NCBI GenBank assembly: GCA_913058265.1
Contig: CAJXPQ010000002.1
Span: 1-64,000, forward strand
Source of the DNA: an uncultured Oligoflexia bacterium
GTDB taxonomy: Bacteria > Bdellovibrionota > Bacteriovoracia > Bacteriovoracales > Bacteriovoracaceae
Direction of reading: 5' to 3'
DNA: 64,000 nucleotides
Shown here: positions 8,755 to 18,106 of the stretch, piece by piece
Layout: each line of letters begins with the position of its first letter
Position numbering within the stretch: position 1 is the first letter of the stretch
Made by a program: the position numbers and the translations under genes
Notes under the pieces: generated by a model
Database searches by the model: none
Told to the model about the DNA's origin: nothing
The model's input: the letters and a program-made list of their open reading frames with translations, nothing else

Positions 8755-9807
8755 ATGGAGTATTTAAACGTTCTTTGGGCATATTTATTAGTGTCAGCAC
8801 CGTACCTATTATTCGGGCTTTTAATTTCTGGTGCCATTCATCAATTCATTTCAGTCGATAAAGTTAAAAAATGGTTGGGGGCAGATAAGTTCTCATCAGT
8901 GTTTAAGGCAGCATTAGTGGGTGTTCCCATTCCTTTATGCTCATGCTCAGTAATACCTGCAGCTGTAACAATTAAAAAAAGTGGGGCTTCAAATGGTGCG
9001 ACTTCAGCCTTTCTAATTGCAACTCCTGAATCTGGTGTTGATTCAATATCTATTACATATGCTCTAATTGACTTACCAATGACTACTATTCGACCGATAG
9101 CGGCATTCTGCTCTGCGTTTTTTGCTGGAACTCTTCAATTTATGTTTAATGATTTTGAGTTACCACCAGAAGAAAAAGAAGGGCCCACAAAAGGGTGTTG
9201 CCCGAAAACTGGAAAAACAACTTCAGAGGCCGACTTCTCTACCAAGTTTAAAGGAATGTTTAAATATGGCTTTGGAAAACTTAGTGATGATATTGCTGGT
9301 TGGTTAACGATTGGAATCCTGCTTGGGGCACTCATTGATTTTTTAGTTCCTGAAAATTTCTTTATGGGAATGGGAATGGTTGAAAATCGCTTAATGATTT
9401 TAGCTATTGGTGTGCCTTTATACATTTGTGCATCGGCCTCAACTCCTATTGCAGTATCCTTAATGCTTAAAGGATTATCTCCTGGAAGTGCCTTACTATT
9501 ACTATTAGTAGGACCCGCCACAAATATTTCTAATATAGCTGTTCTTCAAAAATATATTGGTAAAAAAGGCGTTATTATTAATATTTTTTCAATAGTTTTT
9601 GTCGCACTTATTTTTTCTTTTATTGCTGATTATTTATATGAAAACTTTTTTACTCTTCAGCTTAATGAGATGCTTAGCAAGCATGAACATGGGGCCGCTT
9701 GGTGGGAGAGTGCTTCGGCGATAATTCTCATGGTCCTACTCGCCAAGGGAGTTTGGAAAGAAGAAATTAAGCCACGATTTTTTAAGAAGGAAAGCTCATG
9801 TCACTAA
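8755..9807 (+). CDS. SO_0444-type metal (Cu/Zn) efflux permease, DUF318/ArsP-like
   Basis: A 350-residue permease with about eight to ten membrane helices. The family signature VPIPLCSCSVIPAA (Cys62 and Cys64) is clear, and a cytoplasmic loop carries GCCPKTGK (about residue 147-154). Both fit the permease family whose SO_0444 branch exports copper and zinc. The ATG at 8755 is preferred over the GTG at 8728 because GAGGAG lies at 8744-8749. It overlaps the next gene by ten bases. The exact metal is not readable from sequence. Confidence 0.8.
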   Translation: MEYLNVLWAYLLVSAPYLLFGLLISGAIHQFISVDKVKKWLGADKFSSVFKAALVGVPIPLCSCSVIPAAVTIKKSGASNGATSAFLIATPESGVDSISITYALIDLPMTTIRPIAAFCSAFFAGTLQFMFNDFELPPEEKEGPTKGCCPKTGKTTSEADFSTKFKGMFKYGFGKLSDDIAGWLTIGILLGALIDFLVPENFFMGMGMVENRLMILAIGVPLYICASASTPIAVSLMLKGLSPGSALLLLLVGPATNISNIAVLQKYIGKKGVIINIFSIVFVALIFSFIADYLYENFFTLQLNEMLSKHEHGAAWWESASAIILMVLLAKGVWKEEIKPRFFKKESSCH

Positions 9808-10550
9808 GTGTTTTTATTACTGGGGGCACCTCTGGAATAGGTCTTGCTATGGCCCAGGCTTATCTTGATCGTGGGGCAACAGTAGGTATTTGTAGTCGTA
9901 GCCTAGATAAAGTCTCAGATTTTAATCACAAAAATTTATATAAATACGAAGCCGATGTCACAGACAAAGTTGCCATGGAGATAACGATCTTAGAGTATTT
10001 CTCTGAACATGGTCTGGACTATATGGTGGCCTCAGCTGGAATTGGATATGCTAAGAAGAAAAAGATCCCAGACTTTGATCAATCAAGACAAATTTATGAA
10101 GTGAATGTTGTAGGAGTGCTTAATGCTTTTGAGCCCGCAATGAAAATAATGCTTAAACAAAAAAGGGGAAAACTGATTGCGATATCAAGTCTTGCTGCTT
10201 TTAATGGCCTGCCTGGAGTCTCTGCTTATAGCGCCTCAAAGGCTGCAGTTAAACAATTGTGTGAGTCATTTGCAATTGATTTAAAGGACCAGGGCATTAG
10301 TGTTACATGTATCGCTCCAGGATTTATTGATACGCCATTAACAAGAAGAAATCATCACCCAATGCCATTCTTAATGGATTCAGATAAGGCGGCGAAGCTC
10401 ATACTAAGAGCAATTGATAAGAATAAGGTGTTGTATGCCTTTCCATTTATCATAAGTAATGTTGTGAGACTTTTAAGTTTTCTTCCAAGAGGACTTTATA
10501 CGAGAATCATGACTAGAGACTCAATGAACTACTCTTTAAAGGAAAAATAA
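9798..10550 (+). CDS. Short-chain dehydrogenase/reductase
   Basis: A 250-residue classical SDR. The cofactor-binding TGGTSGIG is at residue 8-15, the structural ASAGIG follows strand four, and the catalytic SS...YSASK lies near residue 133-152. The PG motif (APGFIDTPL) follows. Substrate unknown. Its ATG overlaps the permease gene and the next gene starts two bases after its stop, so the three are probably one transcript, although the functions look unrelated. Confidence 0.85.
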   Translation: MSLSVFITGGTSGIGLAMAQAYLDRGATVGICSRSLDKVSDFNHKNLYKYEADVTDKVAMEITILEYFSEHGLDYMVASAGIGYAKKKKIPDFDQSRQIYEVNVVGVLNAFEPAMKIMLKQKRGKLIAISSLAAFNGLPGVSAYSASKAAVKQLCESFAIDLKDQGISVTCIAPGFIDTPLTRRNHHPMPFLMDSDKAAKLILRAIDKNKVLYAFPFIISNVVRLLSFLPRGLYTRIMTRDSMNYSLKEK

Positions 10551-10552
10551 AA

Positions 10553-11611
10553 ATGAAATTTTTAATCTTACTATTAATACTTCCATTAAATGCTTTTTCA
10601 TTTAAATATGAAACGGTTGTTTCTGGCCAGGAAATCATATGGTCCATGGCATTTATTGAAAATGAAATCATGTTTACTGAAAGAAGAGGCAGACTAAAGG
10701 TTTATAATCCTATCACTAAAAAAGCACGAATAATCAAAGGAACTCCTAAGGTATATGCTAGAGGGCAAGGCGGACTGTTGGATGTTAAACTTCACCCTGA
10801 CTTTTCCAAAAATAAAAGAGTCTATTTAACATACTCAATAAGCCTCAAAGACGGTGATCGAACAACAGCTTTAGGGTTCGGAATCTATGATGGAAAATCA
10901 CTGAACGACTTTAAAGAGATTTTTGTCGCTATAGGTGAATCGAGTAAAAGACATCATTTCGGATCACGTATTCAATTCGATGAAAATAATAATATTTATA
11001 TGACAGTTGGAGATAGAGGAATAAGACCTAATGGGCAGGATTTAATGACTCACTTTGGATCAGTATTAAAGCTAGATGGTAACGGGAACGCTGCCGCAGG
11101 TAATCCATTTATCGGTCAAAAAGGAAAGCTTGCTGCTATCTGGAGTTATGGACATCGTAACGGGCAAGGTTTGTACTATGATAAGGACTCTAAAGTTCTC
11201 TATGAAATGGAGCACGGGCCACGAGGTGGGGATGAAATTAATATTATCACCCCAGGAGCCAACTATGGGTGGCCTATAGTTTCTCATGGTAAAGAATATA
11301 CTCTACCCCTTTGGGTGGGAGATTATCGCGAGAAGAATGCAAAGATGGTTGATTCAATCAAGTACTATGCTCCAAGCATCGCTCCCAGCGACCTTTTAAT
11401 GTATAAAGGAGATAAATACCCTAAGTTAAAAGGCTCTTTAGTTGTTGGAGCTCTGGCAGAGAGTCACCTTCATATATATAATCTCAAAACTAAAAAAGAG
11501 CTAAAACTATTTGATGACGACGATCTTAGAATTCGCGCTGTAACTGTCTCAAATGACGGGTATATATACTTTGCTGCTGATGATGGAGTTATTCGAAAAC
11601 TACTTAATTAG
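10553..11611 (+). CDS. Secreted PQQ-dependent sugar dehydrogenase family protein
   Basis: The 352-residue product has a signal peptide (MKFLILLLILPLNAFS) and the six-bladed propeller of the soluble glucose/aldose dehydrogenase family (GSDH/YliI). Family signatures are visible in order: GQGGLLDVKLHPDF, the GDRG loop, GSVLKLDGNG, WSYGHRNGQGL and EHGPRGGDEIN with GANYGWP. Family members oxidise aldoses in the periplasm with PQQ and calcium. The substrate and the presence of PQQ synthesis in this cell are not shown here. Confidence 0.85.
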   Translation: MKFLILLLILPLNAFSFKYETVVSGQEIIWSMAFIENEIMFTERRGRLKVYNPITKKARIIKGTPKVYARGQGGLLDVKLHPDFSKNKRVYLTYSISLKDGDRTTALGFGIYDGKSLNDFKEIFVAIGESSKRHHFGSRIQFDENNNIYMTVGDRGIRPNGQDLMTHFGSVLKLDGNGNAAAGNPFIGQKGKLAAIWSYGHRNGQGLYYDKDSKVLYEMEHGPRGGDEINIITPGANYGWPIVSHGKEYTLPLWVGDYREKNAKMVDSIKYYAPSIAPSDLLMYKGDKYPKLKGSLVVGALAESHLHIYNLKTKKELKLFDDDDLRIRAVTVSNDGYIYFAADDGVIRKLLN

Positions 11612-11655
11612 TCTGTAATTTCTTCAACTTAAAGGCCAATCTAGACTTCATAACT

Positions 11656-11661
11656 TATAAA
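11656..11661 (+). promoter_or_regulatory. -10-like box six bases before the protease ATG
   Basis: TATAAA at 11656-11661 ends six bases before the ATG at 11668, and no Shine-Dalgarno sequence is present. No convincing -35 box was found 16-18 bases upstream. A leaderless start is possible. Confidence 0.4.
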
Positions 11662-11667
11662 TATCTT

Positions 11668-12528
11668 ATGAAGTTACTATTTATCTGTATTTACTTGTAT
11701 TCCGTTAACTCAATGGCAGTCATTTTTGGCGATGATGACCGTGTTGAGTATTATGATATGCCCACAGATATCCAAGAACTCTCACAAGCAAGTATCGCTC
11801 TTATACCAAAAAGTAAACTGACGAAGCTCCCTGATGGTAATTTTAGGGCCTCATATAAATCCTTGGAAACTCTTTATCCAATGTGTTCAGATTCTAAATT
11901 TAAAGACCAAAAGATTATTAGTAATTGTTCCGGTGCTCTGATCGCTGACGATATGGTTTTAACAGCTGCTCATTGCATTGATGGCGAGGGGACTCAAAGA
12001 AAAGATTACTATTTTGTTTTTGATTATAAGAAAGAATCTTTCTATTCTGATGAACTTATTATTAAAGCTAAAAATATTTATGAAGGAATCAAAGAAGAAT
12101 ATAATTACTTTGATACACAATTTAAAGATTCGATTGATCTCGCTATTATAAAGCTTAACCGTAAAACAACTAGAAAGCCTATGAAGCTTAACCTGTCTCC
12201 ATTGAGTGAGGGAGATCAAATTTCTATCTTAGGATATCCTTTAGGTGTGCCTATGAAGTGGACGGGGTATGGAGAGATTAAACAGATGAGACCAAAGGAA
12301 AACTCCTTTAGACATGAACTCGATATTTTCTCTGTGAACTCTGGATCTCCAACATTAAACGATCGTAATGAGATTGTGGGAGTTCTTGTGCGCGGTACTG
12401 GCGCTAATATTTCACAAAAAGATGGAGCTGAGTGCTCAGACTGGACTCGGGGGGAGAAGATGAAGGATTACCACGAAAGTAATGTCTTAAATCCACTTTC
12501 TGAGACACTCAAGAGATTAAAAATTTAG
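11668..12528 (+). CDS. Secreted trypsin/V8-like serine protease
   Basis: A 286-residue protein with a signal peptide (MKLLFICIYLYSVNSMA). The chymotrypsin-fold triad is complete: His102 in LTAAHC, Asp157 in SIDLAI and Ser225 in VNSGSP. The last motif resembles V8-like and Glu-specific endopeptidases (NSGSP) more than trypsin (GDSGGP). It probably acts outside the cytoplasm, perhaps on prey or environmental protein if this is a predator, which is an inference. The ATG follows a -10-like box with no ribosome binding site. Confidence 0.85.
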   Translation: MKLLFICIYLYSVNSMAVIFGDDDRVEYYDMPTDIQELSQASIALIPKSKLTKLPDGNFRASYKSLETLYPMCSDSKFKDQKIISNCSGALIADDMVLTAAHCIDGEGTQRKDYYFVFDYKKESFYSDELIIKAKNIYEGIKEEYNYFDTQFKDSIDLAIIKLNRKTTRKPMKLNLSPLSEGDQISILGYPLGVPMKWTGYGEIKQMRPKENSFRHELDIFSVNSGSPTLNDRNEIVGVLVRGTGANISQKDGAECSDWTRGEKMKDYHESNVLNPLSETLKRLKI

Positions 12529-12591
12529 ACAAATTCTATGAGTTATGGAAAAATAATTTCTTATAACAAGCAACAACTTAGGCTTCTATCC

Positions 12592-13335
12592 ATGAAAAAA
12601 ATTTTCTTTTTACTTCTTATATTTACTCAGTTTGCTTTGGCAAATGAAGTACTTCGAAATCAAGATTCTTTAGAGGACTTTGGACATATTGATTCAATTG
12701 AAAATGATAAACTCATTTATTTTACGGATCTATTCCCAGCAAAGGAATTACATAGTACGAATTTAAGTTTTCTCGAAGATAAAAATCTGACTCCAGGAGA
12801 GAAAAGCCTGAGCATGCTTTTGGCCAGAGCTCAGTTCCGAATTGATTACTCAAAAGTTGATCTCGACCCTGCAGTAGTGAATACAGATAAGAATCTGAGA
12901 GTGATTTATAACTCCAGTCTTAATTCAAAAGTGAGTTCAAACCTTTATAATATGACAAAAACTAAAGTTGTTGTAAAAATTAACTATCAGCTTGAGTTCT
13001 TCTCTACTAAGACAGGTATTCTGGAAGGTGAAAGAAATCAAATGATAATCGATGAATCTCGTGCTCTTGATAACTCTTCGAAAGAGTACTTAGGCTCAGT
13101 CATTCACGAACAACGTAACTTCTCAAAGCTATTTGAAACAGGAATACTTGTGGCAAATGTTTACAAAGTCAGTGAAACCGAAATAGCAGTCTCAGCTTAT
13201 AACTTATCTTATGTTCGTAACTCGGCCATAAGGACTTTAAATAATGTTCTTATTTGGAGTTCAGCGAGAAAAGAGCTCAATAAGGAAATTCGAAACTCGT
13301 TATGGGCAATATTTAGAGCAGCGAAAACGTTTTAA
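12592..13335 (+). CDS. Secreted protein of unknown function
   Basis: The ATG at 12592 gives a 247-residue product with a clean signal peptide (KKIFFLLLIFTQFALA). An in-frame ATG at 12538 would add 18 polar residues before it and is unlikely. No cysteines, catalytic motif or later membrane helix were seen. The rest looks like a mixed alpha/beta soluble domain. It lies between a protease gene and an EamA transporter, and starts 63 bases after the protease stop. Confidence 0.65.
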   Translation: MKKIFFLLLIFTQFALANEVLRNQDSLEDFGHIDSIENDKLIYFTDLFPAKELHSTNLSFLEDKNLTPGEKSLSMLLARAQFRIDYSKVDLDPAVVNTDKNLRVIYNSSLNSKVSSNLYNMTKTKVVVKINYQLEFFSTKTGILEGERNQMIIDESRALDNSSKEYLGSVIHEQRNFSKLFETGILVANVYKVSETEIAVSAYNLSYVRNSAIRTLNNVLIWSSARKELNKEIRNSLWAIFRAAKTF

Positions 13336-13338
13336 TAA

Positions 13339-14235
13339 ATGGTAAATAGAATCCTCTTCTTTTCTCTCGCCACATTCTGGGGAGGGTCATTTGTAGTCAT
13401 TAAGTATGCGATAGCAGAGATTCCATCTTTTACAGCTGCCTTCTATAGAGTTTTCTTTGCCCTTATTTTTCTAGGTTGCATCTATTTCAAACACTTTAAA
13501 GGAGTTCCAAATTTATTTGATCGGAGAGTTTTCTATTCGAGTCTAGCGGGTCTATGCTCTATTGGTATTCCATTTTCCCTTTTATTTTGGGGGGAAAGAT
13601 ATATTTCAGCTAGTATTGCTGGCGTTCTAAATGGAACGGTACCATTTTGGACCTTATTAATGGGAATATCTCTTTTTCGTAATATTAAATCAGTGACGAG
13701 AGTAAAAATACTTGGATTGATCCTTGGCTTTATTGGAATTAGTGTTATCTTCGGCCCAAAGGTTCAGTTGCAAGGTAGTATTGAAGAAATCAAGGGACTT
13801 TGTGCACTTATTGGAATGTCTTTGTTTTATGCCTTAGGAATAAATATTAATCGAAGTATTTTAGTGAAGGAGACCTCTCTATCTTCTCCTGTGAATTTAA
13901 TTATTCAACATTCTGTTTCGGCGATATTTTTAGGGATACTTGCATATTTTGTTGATGGAGTATTTGAGTGGAGCTTGCTTCTAAAGTCTGAAAATGGTTT
14001 GAGTATATTTTATTTATCATTTATATCAACTAGTCTTGCATTTATAGTCTTTTTTAGATTAATTCGTGAAATGGGTTCTGTTGAAGCGTCGAGTGTAACT
14101 TTTTTTGTTCCTGCTGTGGCACTTATTCTAGATATGATTACTCACCAAAGTACCCTCACTCTTTTGGAGAGTGTAGGTACAACTATTATCTTTGCGAGTA
14201 TGTTTCTTCTGAAAGAGCGCAAAGTCTTATCATAA
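13339..14235 (+). CDS. EamA-family (DMT) transporter
   Basis: A 298-residue membrane protein with ten predicted helices in two repeats, each typical of the EamA/RhaT domain. The first helix carries the family-like FWGGSFVVIKYA, and the second half contains LYFLSFISTSLAF-type small-residue helices. The family exports or imports metabolites such as amino acids and nucleotides; the substrate cannot be predicted. It starts three bases after the preceding stop without a clear ribosome binding site and ends convergent with the DUF4105 gene. Confidence 0.85.
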   Translation: MVNRILFFSLATFWGGSFVVIKYAIAEIPSFTAAFYRVFFALIFLGCIYFKHFKGVPNLFDRRVFYSSLAGLCSIGIPFSLLFWGERYISASIAGVLNGTVPFWTLLMGISLFRNIKSVTRVKILGLILGFIGISVIFGPKVQLQGSIEEIKGLCALIGMSLFYALGININRSILVKETSLSSPVNLIIQHSVSAIFLGILAYFVDGVFEWSLLLKSENGLSIFYLSFISTSLAFIVFFRLIREMGSVEASSVTFFVPAVALILDMITHQSTLTLLESVGTTIIFASMFLLKERKVLS

Positions 14236-14236
14236 A

Positions 14237-16261
14237 CTATTTTAGAATTGTGAGGATGTGGCCAGGTCCAAGAACAATCGTATTATCATCCTTTGATCTC
14301 AAGTCTAATTCATCAAGTCTAAACTCTCTCGATCTCACTGCATGATCAATTTCAATTTGTGCTTGTTCCATAAATTTAATATCACCAATAAAATCGAAAT
14401 CACTATTAAAGTATGGAAACTGTAGTTTGAAGTTATTGTCTAATACATAAAGAGTATGTAGCCCTGTGTTCGGGTCATATGTGGTCAGTCGATGTGTGCC
14501 GTCATCTTGCTTATTAATATCAAAAACAAGAATAATATGTCCCACATTACTATCAAGTTTATTCGTTCCTTTCACCATTCTTCCTATTGTTAAGGGAACT
14601 ATTACTCCTTCAGTAAGCATTGCTTTGAGTTTGGGAAGTGAGTTACTGTCAAGAACTCCTTGATAACGTAAGTTCTGATAAAGTTGAACCGCTGGATTTA
14701 AATTTAGATCATTTTGAACCGTAATAATAAATGTCTTTAACTCTTCTTTTTCAATTGAAGCTGTAAAGTCATTGATGTTTTTATGGCCAGGTATAATTGC
14801 GTATTCGCCCTTATAGACTCTTCTAAGAAGCTCGAGTTTATTTAACGTTGAGTTTTGTGCCTTTTCAGGTAGGAATGTAACCCTCTCTATAAGAGCTTTT
14901 TGTAGCATCGCCATTGCATAGCAAGTTCCACCAGATCCTTGAAAATCCTTGTTATTATTTACAGCAAGTATACCCTTCGCTTTTAGTGTTTCATAGTTTA
15001 ACTGGGGTGACTTAACTTTATCGGAAGAGTCTAAGTAGACAAGTGTATGAATGGTTTTCGATTCTACATCAATATCAATACCGTAATCAAGTCTTTGAGA
15101 CAGAACGAAATCAAGCTTTTTATGTTTTAGATATGTACCCATTTGCATACCATTAAAAGTAATAGCGTATGTCTCTGGGGTGTATTCTAGTTCTTTGATT
15201 GGAACTAACTTTTTAACTGTTACGTATCTTCGTGTTTTTGAATTGGCTCTTCTTACTCTTTTTTTCCATTCAAGTTGAATTTGAACCAGATTGTCTTTTA
15301 AAACAAGTTTGTGCTTTATCTTGGACTTATCTTTTGGCATTGAAAGATTATATTTAATTGGTGCTAATTCAATGACTTTTTTATATTGAGGATTAGAAAA
15401 TAGATTATTTATGGCAAATTTATTTCCCTCAGTCTCAGCGGTTTTTAGGTATCGAACTAGTGAGCGAATCTCTTTATTAGTTTTATCGCTAGTTTTATTA
15501 TGACTATTTAGTGCCAATAGTTTTAAATAAGAATTTTGCCTTATGTAGAAGCTCTCGCTTCCAAGGTTTGTTATGAAGCGGTTTATCCAACTTTTTTTCG
15601 GGAAGGCATCTTCTAACTTATTCTTTTTTATTGCACGGTCTGCGAAGCGCATTCTCTCGTGACTGGCCTTTGAGATAATATGCTTTGCTGTACCAATACC
15701 ATCTCCAATAAGTACGCCTGGGGTAAGCCAAGGTAGAGATTTGTAGGGTAGCTTTTTTCCGATAGCTTTTTCTATTGCCTGAATGGCAAAGTATGAGCAA
15801 TTTTTATAGAAGAACGTATAATTTTCTAATGTTTCATTGTTTTGAAAGTTAATTATATACTGTGTGACTTTTTGTACCTCTTCATCTGTTAAATTAAGGT
15901 CAACAAGCGTAATATCTCTATCTTCTTCTATTCTTTTAATCTTTTTGAATTCATAATAAGGTAAAAGCTTTGCAGCTACTTTGTATGGAGCTATCCCAGC
16001 ACCTCTAATATATTTTTTGAGGGAAAATTCCCCTTCAGGTATATCCGCCACAAACTCTAGAGTTGCATCTGTAACAGTGAAGTTTTCGTGTTGAGATAGT
16101 CTTAGCGCCACATGGCCAAATGAAGATTCACTAAAACCACCTTCAGTCTTTCCCACAAAGATTAAGGATACTCGTTTAGTCTTTTTTAATACTTCAGTAT
16201 TACCATAGCTAAATAGAGATATAAGTAGGGTTACGAGAACTAATAGGATATGTATTTTCAT
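14237..16261 (-). CDS. Secreted DUF4105 protein with a second cysteine-protease-like domain
   Basis: A 674-residue protein with an N-terminal signal (MKIHILLVLVTLLISLFSYG). The N-terminal half is DUF4105 (Lnb-type permuted NlpC/P60 fold): SSFGHVALR with His50 and YKNCSYF with Cys155. The C-terminal part (residues 430-600) has a second papain-like pattern: a Gln at 441 then GTCYAMA (Cys447), VGHIILVF (His575) and YDPN (Asp596), in the order expected of a C39-like peptidase. I infer two thiol-hydrolase domains acting in the periplasm, on cell-wall peptides, lipoproteins or proteins. The ATG has no Shine-Dalgarno sequence; TATACT ends seven bases before it. Confidence 0.75.
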   Translation of the reverse strand: MKIHILLVLVTLLISLFSYGNTEVLKKTKRVSLIFVGKTEGGFSESSFGHVALRLSQHENFTVTDATLEFVADIPEGEFSLKKYIRGAGIAPYKVAAKLLPYYEFKKIKRIEEDRDITLVDLNLTDEEVQKVTQYIINFQNNETLENYTFFYKNCSYFAIQAIEKAIGKKLPYKSLPWLTPGVLIGDGIGTAKHIISKASHERMRFADRAIKKNKLEDAFPKKSWINRFITNLGSESFYIRQNSYLKLLALNSHNKTSDKTNKEIRSLVRYLKTAETEGNKFAINNLFSNPQYKKVIELAPIKYNLSMPKDKSKIKHKLVLKDNLVQIQLEWKKRVRRANSKTRRYVTVKKLVPIKELEYTPETYAITFNGMQMGTYLKHKKLDFVLSQRLDYGIDIDVESKTIHTLVYLDSSDKVKSPQLNYETLKAKGILAVNNNKDFQGSGGTCYAMAMLQKALIERVTFLPEKAQNSTLNKLELLRRVYKGEYAIIPGHKNINDFTASIEKEELKTFIITVQNDLNLNPAVQLYQNLRYQGVLDSNSLPKLKAMLTEGVIVPLTIGRMVKGTNKLDSNVGHIILVFDINKQDDGTHRLTTYDPNTGLHTLYVLDNNFKLQFPYFNSDFDFIGDIKFMEQAQIEIDHAVRSREFRLDELDLRSKDDNTIVLGPGHILTILK

Positions 16262-16268
16262 AGGCTTA

Positions 16269-16274
16269 AGTATA
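16269..16274 (-). promoter_or_regulatory. -10-like box seven bases before the DUF4105 ATG
   Basis: TATACT on the minus strand ends seven bases upstream of the ATG at 16261. No ribosome binding site is present, and no strong -35 box was found. Confidence 0.4.
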
Positions 16275-16334
16275 TAACTTGTTTCATTTATTCTCAGGTG
16301 AAGTGAATGAATTTCATTGGGTGTTTAATTTTTG

Positions 16335-16364
16335 GACAAAAAAAGGGAGCAATAAATTGCTCCC
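16335..16364 (-). terminator. Rho-independent terminator of the small exported protein gene
   Basis: On the minus strand, the eight-pair stem GGGAGCAA/TTGCTCCC (16345-16364) with a four-base loop is followed by seven T residues. It lies 27 bases past the stop of the 16391-16744 gene. Confidence 0.85.
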
Positions 16365-16390
16365 TATATCGTCTTAAATACTTGTTTTAA

Positions 16391-16744
16391 TTATAATTCA
16401 GCAGTAACTGCAGCAATAACTTCTGAGCTTGTCATTTCTTGAGCAGTTGCATAGATTTCAATTGTTGAGATATCTTCTGCAGATGCTTCACCAGCGTTAG
16501 TATTTTCTACTGCAATTTGTAACATTTCAACAGCTTCTGGAGAACCTAAGTTCAAAGATTGTGATCCGTCCTCAAGAAATACAACTAAACCAGCAAGTGG
16601 TGATGCATAAACAGAAACAGTAGTTGAAGTTAGCATTCCGCCTAGAGCTAGTGTTTGATCGTGTAAGCCAGCTAAAAATCCAGCAGCAGCGAAAGATTGT
16701 GCCATAGATGCAGTTAAAGTAAGTGCAATTAATAGTTTTTTCAT
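16391..16744 (-). CDS. Small secreted Ala-rich protein
   Basis: A 117-residue protein with a signal peptide (MKKLLIALTLTASMAQSFA). The mature part is short, Ala/Thr/Glu-rich and without cysteines. AAGGAT precedes the ATG, and a strong terminator follows, so it is a monocistronic unit. It might be an abundant periplasmic or surface protein. No family recognised. Confidence 0.7.
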   Translation of the reverse strand: MKKLLIALTLTASMAQSFAAAGFLAGLHDQTLALGGMLTSTTVSVYASPLAGLVVFLEDGSQSLNLGSPEAVEMLQIAVENTNAGEASAEDISTIEIYATAQEMTSSEVIAAVTAEL

Positions 16745-16915
16745 GGTTATCCTTTAAGTTGTCTATTGTTTAAAATTTTTACCACAAATATTAATTAAAT
16801 AAACAATAAATTGCGCGGAGTGTAAGAGTTACTCGTCACAGTTTTCTCTCCTTTTGACTCTTAGTGCGAACTAACGATATTGTCAGAGTTATAATTAACT
16901 AATTAGGATTGTGAC

Positions 16916-18106
16916 GTGCAAGTATCGAGAAAATTTGATTTCAAAAACTCAAATGGTGAAACCCTCTCTGGTCGCTTAGAGCTTCCAGCTGGTAAGCCTA
17001 AAGCGTTTGCTTTATTTGCCCATTGCTTCACCTGCTCTAAGAACTTCATCGCAGCTTCTAAAATTTCCAAGCACTTGAGCTTGCTTGGGATTGCAACTTT
17101 GCGTTTCGACTTTACTGGTCTTGGTAACTCTGAAGGTGACTTTGCAAACACTAACTTCACATCAAATATAGACGACCTTAAGTCTGCCTACAGTGCTATT
17201 AGAGAGGAATATTCAGCACCAGAGTTGATTATTGGACATAGTCTTGGGGGAGCAGCAGTTTTAAAACTTCAAGAAGGGCTTGATGAAGTGAAAGCAGTTG
17301 TAACAATTGGTGCTCCAAGTGATGTTGAACATGTCTCTCATTTATTTAAAAGTAATATTGCTGAGATTAATGAGTTAGGTCGCGCAAAAGTTAACCTTGC
17401 CGGCAGAGAGTTTGAAATACAAAAGCAATTTATAGATGACATAAATGAGCAAGATCTTCTCACATGTCTATCTAGATCTAAAAAATCATTTCTTATTCTG
17501 CATTCTCCAATAGATGCCACAGTGTCAGTTGATCATGCCGCAAAGATCTATGGTGCCTTAAAGCATCCTAAGAGTTATATTTCTCTGGATAAGATTGATC
17601 ACCTTATAACCAAGGTTAAAGATGCACAGTACATAGCGGAAGTCATAAGTTCGTGGGTTACAAAATATCTAAATATAGATAAGGTGGAAACTAAAGTCAT
17701 TAAGGAAGGTGTTTTTGTAGAGTCTCGTCATGGTTTTAAATTCACTAATGATATTACCTCTCCAAAGCACCAACTTGTGGCAGATGAGCCTAAAAGTGTA
17801 AAGGGCGATGATCTAGGAATGGCACCTTATGAACTACTTCTCAGTGGTCTTGGTGCCTGTACATCTATGACTATGAGAATGTATGCAGATCGAAAGGGCT
17901 TTGACCTTCAAAGTATAAAGGTAGCACTGACACATGAGAAGGCGGATACAGGAGGCGATTTAAAACAAGATGTTATTCATAAGCATATAGAGCTTATTGG
18001 AAACTTGAACACCGAAGAAAGAGAGAAAATTTTGGCAATTGCTGATAAGTGTCCGGTCAATAGAACTCTCTTATCTGAAGTAAAGATGACCAAGTCTTCA
18101 GTCTAG
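16916..18106 (+). CDS. Bifunctional alpha/beta hydrolase-OsmC family protein
   Basis: A 396-residue fusion. Residues 1-255 are an alpha/beta hydrolase with GHSLGG (Ser109) and likely Asp200 (HSPID) and His229 (KIDHLI). Residues 265-396 are an OsmC/Ohr-like domain with the two redox cysteines Cys315 (GLGACTSM) and Cys379 (DKCPVNRTL). OsmC proteins reduce organic peroxides. The natural fusion is a recognised architecture, and the hydrolase may supply or remove acyl peroxides. The GTG start has AGGA eight bases upstream. It converges with the hemolysin III gene and overlaps it by nine bases. Confidence 0.85.
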   Translation: MQVSRKFDFKNSNGETLSGRLELPAGKPKAFALFAHCFTCSKNFIAASKISKHLSLLGIATLRFDFTGLGNSEGDFANTNFTSNIDDLKSAYSAIREEYSAPELIIGHSLGGAAVLKLQEGLDEVKAVVTIGAPSDVEHVSHLFKSNIAEINELGRAKVNLAGREFEIQKQFIDDINEQDLLTCLSRSKKSFLILHSPIDATVSVDHAAKIYGALKHPKSYISLDKIDHLITKVKDAQYIAEVISSWVTKYLNIDKVETKVIKEGVFVESRHGFKFTNDITSPKHQLVADEPKSVKGDDLGMAPYELLLSGLGACTSMTMRMYADRKGFDLQSIKVALTHEKADTGGDLKQDVIHKHIELIGNLNTEEREKILAIADKCPVNRTLLSEVKMTKSSV

